Assembly (NCBI GenBank): GCA_014529385.2
Contig: CM043955.1
Span: forward strand, 138,681,108 to 138,745,107
Length of the DNA: 64,000 nucleotides
Direction: 5' to 3'
From: Adiantum capillus-veneris
Taxonomy: Eukaryota; Streptophyta; Polypodiopsida; Polypodiales; Pteridaceae
Made by a program: the position numbers and the translations under genes. The notes under the pieces were generated by a model that saw nothing but the letters and a program-made list of their open reading frames with translations, was not told the DNA's origin and ran no database searches. Of this stretch, positions 34,986-47,643 are shown piece after piece. Numbering within the stretch: position 1 is the first letter of the stretch; every line of letters begins with the position of its first letter.

Positions 34986-35021
34986 TAATATATAATATAT
35001 TCTTTCTCTCTATATATGGAG
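34986..35021 (+). promoter_or_regulatory. Candidate TATA-rich core promoter of the CSI gene
   Basis: TAATATATAATATATTC and TATATATGG lie about 1.5 kb upstream of the start codon. A CT-rich leader follows, then a splice-donor-like CAGGTATTC at 35380-35388. Placement depends on a 5' UTR intron; no transcript evidence is available. Confidence 0.3.
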
Positions 35022-35039
35022 AGAGAGAGAGAGGACAAA

Positions 35040-35382
35040 AGATCAAACATCACCAACCACCTACCCATTACAACACTCGTGATCAAACTGGGCATTAATC
35101 TAGTGTATTGAACGACTAAGACTAAGAACAACTAAGATTTTAATAAAGAGATTCCCATTCTCCTCCAGCAAGCAAGCCACAACCCCAACAGTCCTTTTTC
35201 AATCGCAGCTTTTTGGCATTCGAGGAGCTTTGCTTCTCTAGAGCTCCTTCTCTCTCACTCTACACTCACCTTGCGCTCAAGCAAGCTAATCACACTGCAG
35301 CATTGCCTTCGGAAAGTCCTCTCTGGCTTCCACATGCAAGATCGTGTGCGGCCAGGCGAGCTTTACCATTCCTGGAAGACAG
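35040..35382 (+). other. Candidate 5' UTR exon of the CSI gene
   Basis: The segment is CT-rich and ends GGAAGACAG|GTATTC, a good donor. The acceptor TTTTTCAG at 36476-36483 lies six bases before the ATG at 36490, so a 5' UTR intron of about 1.1 kb is likely. Other donors (such as CCAG|GTGGGC at 35726) are possible. The open frames here have no known similarity. Confidence 0.35.
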
Positions 35383-36489
35383 GTATTCAAGCTCTTCTGC
35401 TGCTCGATGCTAATTGTTTACCAGGAAAACTGACACTACACACATTCATGCAGATGAGCAGGTGCGTTCCAGTGGGGTTAACGTCTAGCTCTTGGGCTTG
35501 GATCTTAGCCTCCACTATCAGCGTGTCGAAAAGCCTAACTCAGAATGGCTGATCTTACCTTGCAAGAGTGAGCTTGCTTACTGAACAGTTCCCACAATAG
35601 ATTGCTGCTGTTGATCTTGCGTAGTTGATAAGCCACATTTCGGTGCCTTTGAACAGTCATTGGCCCATATATGCAGTTTGGATCAGGACTGCTGACCACA
35701 TTTGAATGCAGTATCTGTCCAGCCAGGTGGGCATGTTTTTTTTTTCCTAGTTTCGTCATCCTGTTATATACATACAAAACATACAATTTGTGCTACAAAA
35801 GCTGTAGCTGAAGCACCTGCTTTTTGGTCTCACCCCTATTGCTTTTGCCATCCACGACTCTCTCATTTGTCCACTCATTTTTTTGATGTATTGCATGCCC
35901 TTATGAAGCAAAGAGATGGGAGGCATTATCAGTATACTCTATGTGATTTTCTCTTTCATATTGTCAATCAGAAACTCATTCCAAGATTCATGTGGCCAAA
36001 CTGGGAAAGTTACTCGTTTATGATGTTTTAAAATTGTTATAGCAAATATCAGTTTGTTGTGGATGTGCACAAAATTTGCTTTGAGTTGGAATCCGGGATC
36101 AGTATCCCCAGATCAGTTCCCAGTGTGTCACATGGGATCTGCTATTGAGAAGGTGCAATTCGGTGTTTGCTGCCTTACCCTTCACAAAGTTGCATTTCTT
36201 GTGCTTGCACATTCAATCTTAACAGACATAGTTTCTTTCTGCTGCAAAACTGAACCACCTGCACGTGTACTGGCATACCTTTTGACTTCTAGAATATTAT
36301 ATGGAAGGCAATGCAGTCTCAAGTTTGATTTCTTGGCTCACTGGTCGTTTTGGAAAGCCTTGTTTTGTTGTTCATCAACATGAAAATGTCGGCGTCTAGT
36401 CATATCTTCTGGTCAAACAGGTGACTTTGTTTCCAGCAGTCTTTCAATAATGTTTTTGCACTCATATGTTGTGAATTTTTCAGCAGAAT

Positions 36490-39400
36490 ATGCAGGCCTC
36501 AAGCTTGAAGTCTGAGCCAGCAACTCCTCGTTCTACAGCCGGGGCTCGAGCAAGGTGTGGCAATTCAAACTAATGTGCATCAATTCCAGGGTTTAGGAAT
36601 TTTGTAAAACCACAGCCAAACATAAAAACTACAGTTTTATTGCATTGACATTGTATGCCAAGTAATCTCTTTACTGGGCTTCCATGGCAACTTTTTTCAA
36701 ATTCTTGAAGGGGTGCCCTGGTTTTGGTGCTGGTGCAACTTTGCTAACACAAATGTAGAGGAGTTTGAGTGGAAGAATGCTTGTTCTGCTTGTCCTCATC
36801 AGAGAAATTAACAAATGAGCTAGGTGAGAGGTAATATTGAGGCTGAGGTCAGGGTAATACTCCTAACATCAGAGAAGTGCACAAAAAATGCCAGCTTGAT
36901 AATGCTGTGCTGTCCTTACTTCTGATTTTCTAGATGTTACGAGAGCTAATATTTGGTTATTGCTTTTGTGTTGTATATGTATTAACCAATTTGTGTCTGA
37001 GAGAGATTAATGAACTAGTCTGTTTGAGATAAATTTTTCGTTGACACTTAAGTGTAATATGTAGGGAGCGAAGTGGTGCTCCAAATATGGATGATCCAGA
37101 TGGAATTTTTGCAAATGTTGCACAAAGTATTGAGCAATTGCGCACAAATGCTTCTACCCCTAATCAGAAGGAATCCATATCGAGGAAGCTTCTGGAGCTT
37201 ACCGAGACTAGGAAAGAAGCTAGGACTGCAATTGGAACTCACTCACAAGCCATACCATTGTTAGTAGCTTTAGTCAGAACAGGGACACTAGCTGCAAAGA
37301 TGAATGCTGCAGGTATTTTAGGGGTGTTATGCCAAGAAGAGGAGCTCAGGGTCAAAGTTTTATTGGGTGGATGCATTCCGCCCCTGCTTGCACTATTGAA
37401 AGTTAACTCTCCTGATGCCCAGCTTGCGGCGGCTCAAACGATATATGCAGTTTCACAGGGTGGGGTCACAGATCAAGTTGGCTGCAAGATTTTTGCCACA
37501 GAAGGCGTGGTTCCAAAATTATGGGAACAGCTGCAACCCAAGCAGAATCTGGACTGGTCGGTTGAGGGCCTCATAACAGGAGCATTGCAGAACCTCTGTA
37601 GCAACACCGAAGGCTTTTGGCCTGCCACTTTAGATGCAGGAGGTATCGAGATTCTTATCAGGCTGTTGTGTAAGGGAAGCTCAACTGCACAAGCAAATGC
37701 CTCTTCTCTTCTTGCAAGCTTGATGATGGCTTCTCAATCAAGTAGTAAGCAGGTGCTCAGTAGTGGAGCTGTGGAACCACTTCTCAAACTTGTTGGCCCA
37801 GGTAATGACTTGTCAGTTCGAGCTGAAGCAGCTGGTGCACTAAGGGCTCTATCTCTATCTTCCAAGGAAGCCAGGCACACACTCTCAGAAGCTGGTGCAA
37901 TCTCCATTTTGATTGGTGCAGTGGTGGCCCCTTCAAAGGAATTTATGCAGGGTAAATTTGCCCAAGCCTTGCAAGAGAATGCAATGGGTGCCTTAGCTAA
38001 TGTTTTCAATGGTATGTCTTCAGTGATACTTAGTATCGCAGACAATATCAAGTCCAGCAAGGCAGATAATCACATGGCTGATATAATAGGTGCACTCGCC
38101 TATGGGCTGATGGTCTTTGATGATAGCGAGAAATCAACTGACAGTGTGGATGCAGGAATGATAGAGCAGGTTCTTGTGAGGCAGCTGAAGCCTCAAGTTC
38201 CTGAGCTGGTTCAAGAACGTTCCATTGAAGCTCTTGCTAGCCTTTATGGTAATTCTGCTCTGCAGAAAAATCTAAAGCATGCAGAAGGTAAAAAGATGCT
38301 GGTTGGATTAATAACAATGGCGAATGTTGATGTCCAAGAAGACCTTTTAAAATCCCTTAGAAATCTATGTAACGGTGAGATGAACCTTTGGCAATCACTT
38401 CGAGGTCGTGATGGGATCCAGCTTCTCATCTCCCTGTTAGGATTGTCCTCAGAGCAGCAACAGGAATACGCTGTGTCTTTGCTTTCAATCCTCACGGAAG
38501 AAGTTGATAGTAGTAAATGGACTATCACTGCTGCTGGGGGTATACCTCCTCTAGTTCAGCTTCTTGAGACAGGATCTGTGAGGGCTAAAGAAGATGCTGC
38601 CCTTATTCTGGGTAACCTTTGTACATATAGTGAGGACATCAGAGCTTGTGTTGAGACTGCAGAGGCTGTCCCAGCTCTTTTGTGGCTATTGAAGATTGCT
38701 AGCTTAAGGGGTCAAGAAATAGCTGCAAAGGCCTTGACACAGTTGGTAAGAAATTCAGATGCTGGCACTATAAGTCAACTGGCTGCACTACTTTTGGGAG
38801 ATCATCCACAGTCAAAAGTTCACATATTGAACGTGCTTGGCTGCTTGCTTTGTGTTGCTTCTCAGGATGAGATACTAAGAGAAGGAGCTGCTTCTAATGA
38901 TGCATTACATGTAGTGCTTCGACTATTGAGCTCAGCAAATGAAGAAACCAAAGAGCATGCTGCTTCAGTTCTTGCCAAGGTATTTGATGCAAGGAAGGAC
39001 CTTCGCGAAAGCCATCTCATTGTGGGTGGCCTTTCGTCATTGATCAGAATCTTGAATGTGGAGCCTGAACATATTGCCATGCAAGCAGCAAAAGCTCTGG
39101 CTGCGATTTTTCTGTCTATTGACAAGAATCAGGAAATTGCTAATCTTGCTAAGGAGTCTACAGCACCATTGATTACATTGGCAAAGTCATCTAATGTTGC
39201 AGCAGCAGAGATGGCAGCTACGGCATTGGCTAATCTTTTGATAGACCAAAACATATGCAAAGGGTTTCCTGCGGAGGAGATGATTATGCCATTGACCATG
39301 GTACTTCGTGAAGGCACGTATCAGGGAAAAGAGCATGCTGCATGTGTTTTAGCATTGCTTATTGGATCTCATTACATAGATGACATTCTGTTTGACAGCA

Positions 39401-42400
39401 TTCAGAACTGTGACACTGTGGTTGCACTAGTTGCACTTCTAGCTAGCACCAATGTCGAAGAATGTGCAAAATCAGAAGCATTAGAGGCACTTGCAGCATT
39501 GGTGAGGGCTAGGTGTGCAGGTACTTGCAGCCGGCCTCCATGGGCAGTTTTAGCAGATGCTCCTTACAGTTTTGGTCCACTTGTCACTTGTGTAGCTGTA
39601 GGAAGGCCTTCAATGCAAGAAAAGGCGATTGAAGTTCTTTCCAAGCTTTGTCGAGATCAGCCTATTGTTTTAGGAGACTTGATTGCAGGTACACCCAAGT
39701 GTATTGCAGCCCTTGTTGAGCATGTGATTAACTCTCCAAGATCAGAAGTAAAGGTTGGGGGAACAGCTTTGTTAATTTGTGCGTTTAAGGAGCACAGGCA
39801 GGAGGCGATGGAAGGATTAAACAACTCAGGGTTTTTTTCTGCACTATTACAGTCTCTTGTAGACATGCTAGCTGTGAAGGGTTTGGAAAATTCTGTGGAT
39901 AAGAGTTTTAGTGAAGCTCAAGAGGGTTCTTACTTCAGGAGTGTAGAGAAAAGTACTGACGGTCAAGTCAATGATTTTAAAATTCCTCTAGATCAGGATC
40001 CTGCTGCAATGCTAGGAGGCACAGCAGCCCTTTGGCTGCTGTCTTTAATAGCTTCACAAGATGACAAAAGCAAGCTTGCAATCATGGAAGCAGGTGCTGT
40101 TGAGCTTCTTGCTGACAAGCTTGCAAATATGGTCTCCAACTTGTCTCAGGTGAATTAGACTAGTGATTTTCTGCACAAGCCCTTATTTTTTGATGATGCC
40201 TAATTTTGATCTTGTTTCTGACAGGTAGAGCTGGAGGATAATGGAAGCATTTGGGTTAGCATGCTATTACTTGCTATTCTCTTCCAAGATCGCGATGTCA
40301 GTCTCTCCCCCGGAACCATGCGTGCAGTTTCGTCTCTTGCTTTCTTTTTAAGATCAGAGGAAGCTATTGACCGATATTTTGCTGCACAAGCTCTTGCGAG
40401 TCTTGTTTGCAACGGAAGTCGAGGAACAATTCTGGCCGTTGCAAAGTCAGGGGTACCAGGTGGCCTTGTCCCACTGCTCGGAAGCCTTGAATCAGAGATA
40501 GCTAACTTTGTTGCTCTCTCTGAAGAGTTTTCGCTTGTTCCTAATCCTGACCAGGTTGCTCTTGAGCGGCTCTTTAGAGTTGATGACATCCGAGTTGGCC
40601 CAATTGCCCGTAAAGTTATTCCAAGTTTGGTTGATCTCTTGAAGCCCATCCCAGATAGACCTACTGCACCTGCTCTGGCTCTTGGCTTACTGACACAAAT
40701 AGCCAAAGGTAGTAACACTAATAAGCTTGCAATGGCGGAAGCTGGAGCTCTGGATGCTTTGACAAGGTACCTTTCACTGGGCCCTCAGGATGCCATTGAA
40801 GAGGCTACTGCTGATCTACTTCGAATTCTTTTTAGTAGTAATGAGCTCAGACAACATGATTCTGCACTTGGGGCTGTAAACCAGCTGGTTGCAGTGCTTC
40901 GCCTAGGAACCAGGGGCTCAAGGTACAGTGCAGCAAGGGCTTTGCATGGACTTTTCACTGCAGACAACATAAGAACTGGGGAGGTAGGAAAGCAAGCTAT
41001 TACTCCATTGATAGAAATGGTCAATTCAGGCTCTGAGAAGGAACAACGAGCAGCAATTGGTGCACTTATTAGTCTTTCTGCAGGTAATCCACCAAAGGCA
41101 ATAGCCATTGCAGATGCTGGGTCCAATGCTGTTGACGGTCTGTGCAGACTGCTCACAACCGACTGTTCTGTCGAATTGAAAGAAGATGTGGCAGAGCTTT
41201 GTCGAGTTCTCTTTGGCAATGCAAGAGTTCGAACAATGCCTGGGGCTTCAAATTGTATCCGACCTTTAGTGGCTCTGCTTAGTGCAGAATCCAGTGGGTT
41301 GCAGCAAGGGAGTGCTTCTGCACTGGACAACTTACTAGATAATGAACAGCAGGCCGAGCTGGTTGCTGCTGAAGGAGCTGTGCTTCCTCTTGTTAGCCTT
41401 GTTGTTGGTGATAATTACTCATTGCATGAAGCTGCAGTCAGTGCATTAACAAAACTTGGGAAGGATAGACCTCTGTGCAAGTTAGACATGGTCAAAGCAG
41501 GCATTATTGATAGTGTTATTGAGATTATTTTGGTTGTGCCCGATAATCTGTGTGCTTTAATGGCAGAGCTTTTGCGAATACTAACAAATAATAGCAGCAT
41601 AGCAAAAGGTGCAGCATCAGCCAATGTAGTGGAACCTTTCTTTACAATTTTGTCACGCCCTGGACTCAGCGCTGCTGGACAACATAGTGCTATTCAAGTG
41701 CTTGTCAACATTCTTGAGAAGCCTCAGTGCTTGGAAATGCAAAATCTGACCCCAAGCCAAGGCATAGAGCCCCTTGTCCCACTGCTTGACTCTTCCTCTC
41801 AGACTGTGCAACAGCTTGCTGCTGAATTACTTTCACATCTACTAGTGCAGGAACAGTTTCAGCGTGATACGATTACTCAGCAGGCTATTGTCCCTCTTGT
41901 CCGGATTGTTGGACTTGGAGTGCAGAGTTTACAGCAAAAATCAGTAAAGGCCTTGGAGAGAGCATCAAAAAGCTGGCCAAATGCTGTAGCTGATGCAGAC
42001 GGTATCATTGAGCTGTCGAAAGTTATCATGCAAGCTAATCCTCAGCCACCACATGCCTTATGGGAATCGGCTGCCTATGTAATTTCCAACATCCTACGGT
42101 TTAGCTCACAGTACTACCTGCACGTGCCTCTTGCTGTGCTTGTCAGGTTGCTTAAGTCCACCTCTGAAGCCACAGTGGTCGTTTCCCTCAATGCACTCCT
42201 TGTTCTAGAGAGAGATGATGCCTCAAGTGCTGAGGAAATGGCTCAGGCAGGTGCTGTAGAAGCACTGCTTGAGCTTTTGCGATGTCATCAATGTGAGGAA
42301 GCAGCAGCACGGCTGATAGAGGCGTTGTTTAATAATGTGAAAGTGCGTGACACGAAAGGAGCAAAACTTGCAATCTCTCCTCTGTCTCAGTATTTGCTTG

Positions 42401-44426
42401 ATCCGCAAACACGGCCTCAGCCAGCTCGAATACTAGCTGCTCTTGCTTTAGGTGATCTTTTCCAGAATGACAGTCTATCGCGCACAACAGATGCTGTGTC
42501 TGCTTGTCGAGCCTTGGTAAGTCAGTTAGAGGATCAGCCCTCTGAGGAAATGAAGATGATCGCAGTCTGCGCACTACAAAACCTTGTAATGCACAGTAGG
42601 TCTAACAAGCGTGCAGTGGCTGAAGCTGGTGGAGTCCAAGTGCTGCAGGAGTTACTCAACTCTAGCAATAGTGAAACTGCTGGTCAAGCAGCAGCATTGA
42701 TCAAGTTGTTATTTTCAAATAATACCGTGCAAGAATATGCGACAAGTGAAATAATCAGAGCATTGACGGGTAAGCTTTATCTACTTTTGTGGGTGCACCA
42801 TTTGCACAGAAGTGTGCACACATGTAAACACGGACATAGAGAGCCATCCAGTTTCCCCGAAAGAGTAACTGTTTGATCACATATCACAGCACGCAATGTT
42901 TTTAACATGGTTATTAAGGTTAAGTCTGGGTTTCTCTTAAGAAAAGTAGGACAGCTCTAAGTCTTGTCACTTGACTACTTGCATAGTTGTACATTTAGTG
43001 AAGTGGTGATGACTATTTTCAGCCTCTTTGGAACGGGAATTTTGGGCTACTGGAACTGTAAATGAGGATATGCTGAAAGCCATTGAGATTCTGTTCTACA
43101 ACTTTCCACGTCTGAGAGGCACAGAGACAGCAACACTATGTATCCCGCAGCTAGTTGGTGCCCTCAAAGCTGGCACTGAACTTGCCCAAGAGGCAGCACT
43201 GGACGCTTTATTGCTATTGAGGCAGGGTTGGCCATCTGGTGGGAATGCAAATGAGATAGGGAAAACACAGGCAATGGCTATGGTAGAGGCTATTCCTGTG
43301 CTTCAGTTGTTGATGAGATCAGGCCCTGAACCTTTTCAAGAAAAGGCGGAGGGATTATTGCAATGCTTGCCTGGAAATCTTGTGGTCACGATCAAACGTG
43401 GTGTTAATTTGAAGCAGTCGATGGGTAGTACAAATGCTTTCTGCAAGCTAACACTTGGGAATGGGGCCCCACGGCAAACGAAGGTTAGTTTCGAAGCTCC
43501 GTCAATAGAATTTATGAAGTTGTTTGATCGTTATCAAATCAGCTAACGATGTCGCAATCTCTTTTACAGGTGGTCTCAAGTAGCAGCTCTCCCGAATGGA
43601 ATCAGAGCTTTGCATGGGCTTTTGATGCCCCACCCAAAGGCCAGAAACTTCGCATATCATGCAAGAGCAAAAATACTTTTGGCAAGGTAATCTAGTTTTC
43701 AATTTGAATGCCAATTATCCTATTTATAAAATGAATGTATCCAGAGCCTGGATGCTTGCTCAGAGTCTGGGATGTTTTCCATCCCAAGGTACATCCGTGA
43801 TATGCAAAAGGCTAGCTAGCTCCATCTGGTTCCAAAACTTAGGGTGTAGTATGGCATGTATAGATGGGTGGGGAGCCCTGCAACATAGCAACTTGGTCTG
43901 AGAAAGCCCGCTCTATTTCCCTCCTCATGTTGTAGGCGAATCTTTGGGATGGCCCTATGATATACTCTCTGGGCTTGGTATCCTGGTGCTCTGGGGCGTC
44001 TTGAACAATTTCTGCCTGCTGTAGTGTGACCCATCTCTGAATGTCGATGGGATGTATTAGAGCAGCTCTTTGAAAGAAGCCCTTGATCTGCGACTGTCTC
44101 CCTCTGTTGTGGTATGCAGGTGACTGGAGGAGAGTCTCCCTGTCTTGGCATCTCTAGTAAGAAATGACCCAGCTGTCTCTGGTCTCTCGACTCTAATAGT
44201 ACTTCAAAAGCTTCAGGAACATCTTTGAGAGCCGAGAGGTCGAAGTCGGTTATGAGACAGAACGAGGTCCATGTGTGTGTCCTCTGGGTATCCAGAAAAA
44301 AGGACAGACATGCCGAAAATAAACCTGTCACAAATTAAAATAAAATAGACTGGTTCTTACTTCACTGGATGTGGAACAAACAAACAACCAAAAAAAATTA
44401 AAATAAATAAATAAATAAATAAATAT

Positions 44427-44520
<94 letters not shown>

Positions 44521-44743
44521 AATGAAATGAAATGTTATATTAACGTCTTCAAAAGGCCATCGTGACCTATGAGAGAGTGACGTTTTTCCTCTTGCTCAGG
44601 GTTCTCTAGGAAAAGTGACCATACAAATAGATCGGGTCGTGCTGCTCGGCAAAGTCAGTGGACAATATACTCTTGCTCCAGATACAAATAGAGATGGCAC
44701 AGCAAGAACCATTGAGATTGAGTTTCAGTGGTCAAACTGCTGA
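36490..44743 (+). CDS. CSI1: Cellulose synthase-interactive protein, CSI1-type (six coding exons)
   Basis: CSI proteins bind primary-wall cellulose synthase complexes at the plasma membrane and couple them to cortical microtubules. Exons: 36490-36554, 37065-40149, 40225-42769, 43023-43483, 43570-43686, 44600-44743. All introns are GT-AG and all joins keep frame (AG|G, then phase 0, 1, 0, 0), giving 6417 bases and 2138 residues; Arabidopsis CSI1 has 2150. Residues 1-29 are Ser/Thr/Pro/Arg-rich and unlike known starts. MDDPDG begins the conserved part at 30. Armadillo-type repeats fill about 35-1990 ([11 protein letters not shown]-like [56 protein letters not shown]). A C2 domain lies at about 2018-2138 ([34 protein letters not shown]). 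The end WSNC-stop matches the family. There is no stop or frameshift. CSI1 and CSI3 paralogues cannot be separated here. The 913-bp last intron holds transposon debris. Confidence 0.95.
43800..44331 (-). mobile_element. Transposon-like ORF debris in CSI intron 6
   Basis: On the minus strand a block reads [37 protein letters not shown] and [17 protein letters not shown], with clear codon-like structure but several stops upstream. It looks like part of a retroelement or other mobile ORF inserted antisense to CSI. Just upstream is [15 protein letters not shown]. The family is not identified. Confidence 0.45.
44401..44517. repeat. (AAAT)n(GATA)n(GA)n compound microsatellite in CSI intron 6
   Basis: AAAT repeats pass through ATAGATAG into about 40 GA repeats (44437-44517), ending 82 bases before the splice acceptor at 44599. 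Confidence 0.97.
44518..44580 (-). mobile_element. Short LINE-like 3' end in CSI intron 6
   Basis: The minus strand reads CTCATAGGTCACGATGGCC, TTTTGAAGACGTTAATATAAC, then a CATTTCATTTCAT tail. It matches 46719-46781 on the + strand. The pentanucleotide tail suggests a 5'-truncated LINE copy inserted next to the last exon. Confidence 0.5.
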
Positions 44744-45900
44744 GTTGGCTGGTTTATTGAGTGGTGGTGGCTTATTACTACCCATGTACTATGTAACTGT
44801 AGTGTACACAATAAGACAATTCTGTTTTGGAAGGGTGTTGAAAGCAGTTCTCAATCAAAATTCAATTTATTCTTTTAACGGTCTCTCGAAGAATGTCACA
44901 TCGATCAATGTCTACATTACGCCTGCAAGAAGTAAGCAGTGTTTCGATTTGAAGTCATGCATATGAATGACGTGTTAATCAAAGAAGATGTTGTGATTAT
45001 GTGGTTACTTTGTATCGTTTTTCTGGATGTCAAGAAACTTGTGTGGTCATGTTGTATCTCTTCTTGCTCCTAGGTTCTGCAACTAACCACACTTTTCTCA
45101 ATACCCCTTCTTGATACTAGGATTTATCATGCTTCCCTTAAATGCCCAGGGCTATTTTGACTTTGATACTAGTGCGCCTTGATGACACAGACTCTCTCAA
45201 TGTGCACATGATGTTTTTGTAATGCACATTTGAAAGGGGTCTTATTGCAAGTGCAACTTTAGTGTCTCGGGCAATGCCTTATCCTGTGCAATGTGGAATG
45301 CAAACAAATACCGATGTACGAGGAATTTGGGCAGTCTCATAGGCACGCACATTGTCTACACCCACCAATGCAATAACTAAAAGAAAACCATGCACCGTGA
45401 CAACATCCAACAGCATGGAGACATGATAAACTCCTACATACGATGCTTGATTTCAACACCATTTATTTTGGCTAGAGCATATTTATTGAAGAAAAGTACA
45501 TTGCGTTCACACATGGGCCACTTCATTGGAGAAGATGGCTCTTGAGCTTGCCCACTTTGAGTACATCCTAAAAGGAGATGATTCTGAGTCATGAACTCTT
45601 GACAGTTTCTCAAGGACACTTTGTACTTGGTGAAGAGTGCTCAGGTTTTTGAAAGAAATATTTAGCAAATTATGATGCTTGAGTAGCCTCAATGTCATAA
45701 TCTCATCATGGATGAGATTCCCCTTGTCCATGAACAATGCACTAGTTGTGTCAAGTACGTCCCACGGATTGACAATTATGTTCTTGGTTCTCACTATTTT
45801 TGCAATAAGATAAAGTGAGCCTTTGTAGCCCACCAACATGGTGATATCACGTAGAAAATGGTAGGGGGACATGTATTTTGATCCCTTCATTATGTCATTC
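44744..45900. other. CSI 3' flank; orphan minus ORFs at 45434-45926
   Basis: The CSI 3' UTR probably extends a few hundred bases; no clear AATAAA was picked. The two overlapping minus-strand ORFs (45434-45619, 45507-45926) lack known motifs and use TTG/GTG starts. A run of 20 C is at 45902-45921. Confidence 0.4.
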
Positions 45901-46134
45901 TCCCCCCCCCCCCCCCCCCCCAACACACAGAGCTTGAGTTGTGTTGCGATGATTCAGAAGGACCCTTTGAGAGAAAAGGACCCATCGGACCCTATTTAAA
46001 AGCAAATCCATGTGTAAAAAAGCCCTAAAAATTGAGAATTTTCATTTTGGAAATTTTGAAAAGATACATTTTTCCTTCTCAAACTCCCCTCAAAACTATC
46101 ATAATATCAAAAAAGCATATTTTTCCTTTAGAGA

Positions 46135-46138
<4 letters not shown>

Positions 46139-46187
<49 letters not shown>
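46139..46187. repeat. (CT)n microsatellite
   Basis: About 24 CT repeats, followed by CGCAAACAGAGAG and a short GA run, so the region is partly self-complementary. Confidence 0.97.
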
Positions 46188-46189
<2 letters not shown>

Positions 46190-46218
46190 CAAACAGAGAG
46201 AAAGAGAGAGAGAGTCTG

Positions 46219-46629
46219 ATGAGAGGAGAGACTAGCCAATCTCAGAGACGGATCACAGACTTCTTTAGAGCAGACATTGGACAACCAAACGAGCTACTAC
46301 CACAGCAGAGCTCACATTCCCCTCGTACTAGAGGCACACTGAATGATCGAGCGACCAAGCTAGGGAGATCCAAATGCAGAGGACTACAGAGCATCGAAGG
46401 AAGCTGTATCAGAGGATTTATATCACTTTGGCCCGACATGCATGACGCTCGGTCAGACTACCACCCATGGAGGAGATTGATGAAATCCACCAGCAACCGA
46501 TGCTGGATCTCCTATGATTTAGCTCTTTTTGAGATTACACCCACATTGTGTTGTATTAGCTCCCCATTTGCTTCACCCCCCCCCCCCGCCCCGCCCCGCC
46601 CATCCTGCACAATCCCAACTAGTTGCTAA
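46219..46629 (+). CDS. Orphan ORF with a PCNA-binding-like QRRITDFF motif
   Basis: 136 codons from ATG 46219. Residues 9-16 read QRRITDFF, matching the PCNA-interaction consensus Q-x-x-(I/L/M)-x-x-(F/Y)-(F/Y). The middle is basic and the C-terminus Pro-rich (SPPPPAPPRPS). A LINE-like 3' segment (46719-46781) lies 90 bases downstream, so it may be a retroelement ORF fragment; some LINE proteins carry such motifs. It has no start-site or family support, and chance is possible. Confidence 0.3.
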   Translation: MRGETSQSQRRITDFFRADIGQPNELLPQQSSHSPRTRGTLNDRATKLGRSKCRGLQSIEGSCIRGFISLWPDMHDARSDYHPWRRLMKSTSNRCWISYDLALFEITPTLCCISSPFASPPPPAPPRPSCTIPTSC

Positions 46630-46718
46630 GTTCACATCTAGCAGCTTAGGATTCCATAGTATTTTTTATTTTTGTTACTTAGACTACGTATCAGATTCAC
46701 CACATTGTAACTTTCTGG

Positions 46719-46781
46719 TCTCATAGGTCACTTTGGCCTTTTGAAGACGCTAATATGACATTTCGTTTCATTTCATTTCTA
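46719..46781 (+). mobile_element. LINE-like 3' end
   Basis: Inverted counterpart of 44518-44580, with GGTCTCATAGGTCAC, GGCCTTTTGAAGACGC and a CATTTCGTTTCATTTCATTTC tail. Confidence 0.5.
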
Positions 46782-47049
46782 CCATTCTCTTTCACAAACT
46801 TAAGGTTTCCATTGCTATAGAGTAAAGATTGCCACCACTCATAGAAGACCCAAACAAGAGATAAAAGAGCTTCTATTTCACAATACCAAGGCTCCCAAGG
46901 GTTGTTGGGTACCAAAAAATTTCAAGAAGCATTGGGACCACATCAAGTGCAGTGGCCAGATGTTTTGGACCGTCACTAGAAGGGGAGGCTTGTTGATTTC
47001 AAGCAAAAGGAGGGTATAATTGCTATTGTGCAACATGTCTATACCCTTG

Positions 47050-47243
47050 CTTGCATCTGAATATGCTCGCCTTATGTAAGGAGCTTTCTCCAAATTTATG
47101 GTTTTTTGTCTAAGCTTTGTACCTACTTTGAATGTTTATCATGTCTATTCAAGTATGTTCGCTTTACGTAAGGAGCTTTCTCCAAATTGTATTTTTCTTT
47201 GGTTTTTGGTCCAAGATTCATACCTACTTTGAATGTTTATCAT
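47050..47243. repeat. Two tandem copies of a roughly 98-bp unit
   Basis: GTAAGGAGCTTTCTCCAAAT and TACCTACTTTGAATGTTTAT each occur twice in the same order, separated by a short spacer. Confidence 0.85.
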
Positions 47244-47643
47244 GTTTTTACTAATGCTTGTTATTACTACCATACTTGTCATTGTAGACACCATCCCTTC
47301 AAACCTTACTTACAACCACTTCAATCCCTCTCTGCTACCTTCATGGCTATGAATGAATACATTGGTGAGGTGATGTTTGCTGAGGTGTCCACAAAGAAAC
47401 TCATCAATTGATGTTCATTCTTCTACTCCCACAACTATAAGTGATACCTACTAGGGCAAAAGGGTTTGGTAGGCTTGAAGCCATTGGTTCCCCTCCGCTT
47501 CAAGTTTTGAATGGACAATTCTTGATGTATGTTCATTGCTTAGATGCAAGAAAATGGCGGTGAATGATTTGTAAGATTTTCTTAAGCTTAGCAAATCTTG
47601 GAAGTTGATTGGCTTAAGTTAGTGCTGCTCTATTCATGTATTC

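Noticed and set aside
35213-35552. Overlapping ORFs upstream of CSI as a small protein gene
   Set aside because: Low-complexity start, no conserved sequence, and position fits a 5' UTR exon.
40150-40224. CSI as two separate genes split at 40158
   Set aside because: CTCAG|GTGAAT and TGACAG|GTAGAG give a 75-bp phase-0 intron, and the joined protein matches the family across the junction.
40200-42574. Long minus-strand ORFs within the CSI exons (for example 40200-40718, 40785-41330)
   Set aside because: They are antisense shadows of a conserved coding sequence and resemble nothing.
45434-45926. Minus-strand ORFs as a gene downstream of CSI
   Set aside because: Non-ATG starts, overlapping frames and no recognisable motif; not enough to support a gene.
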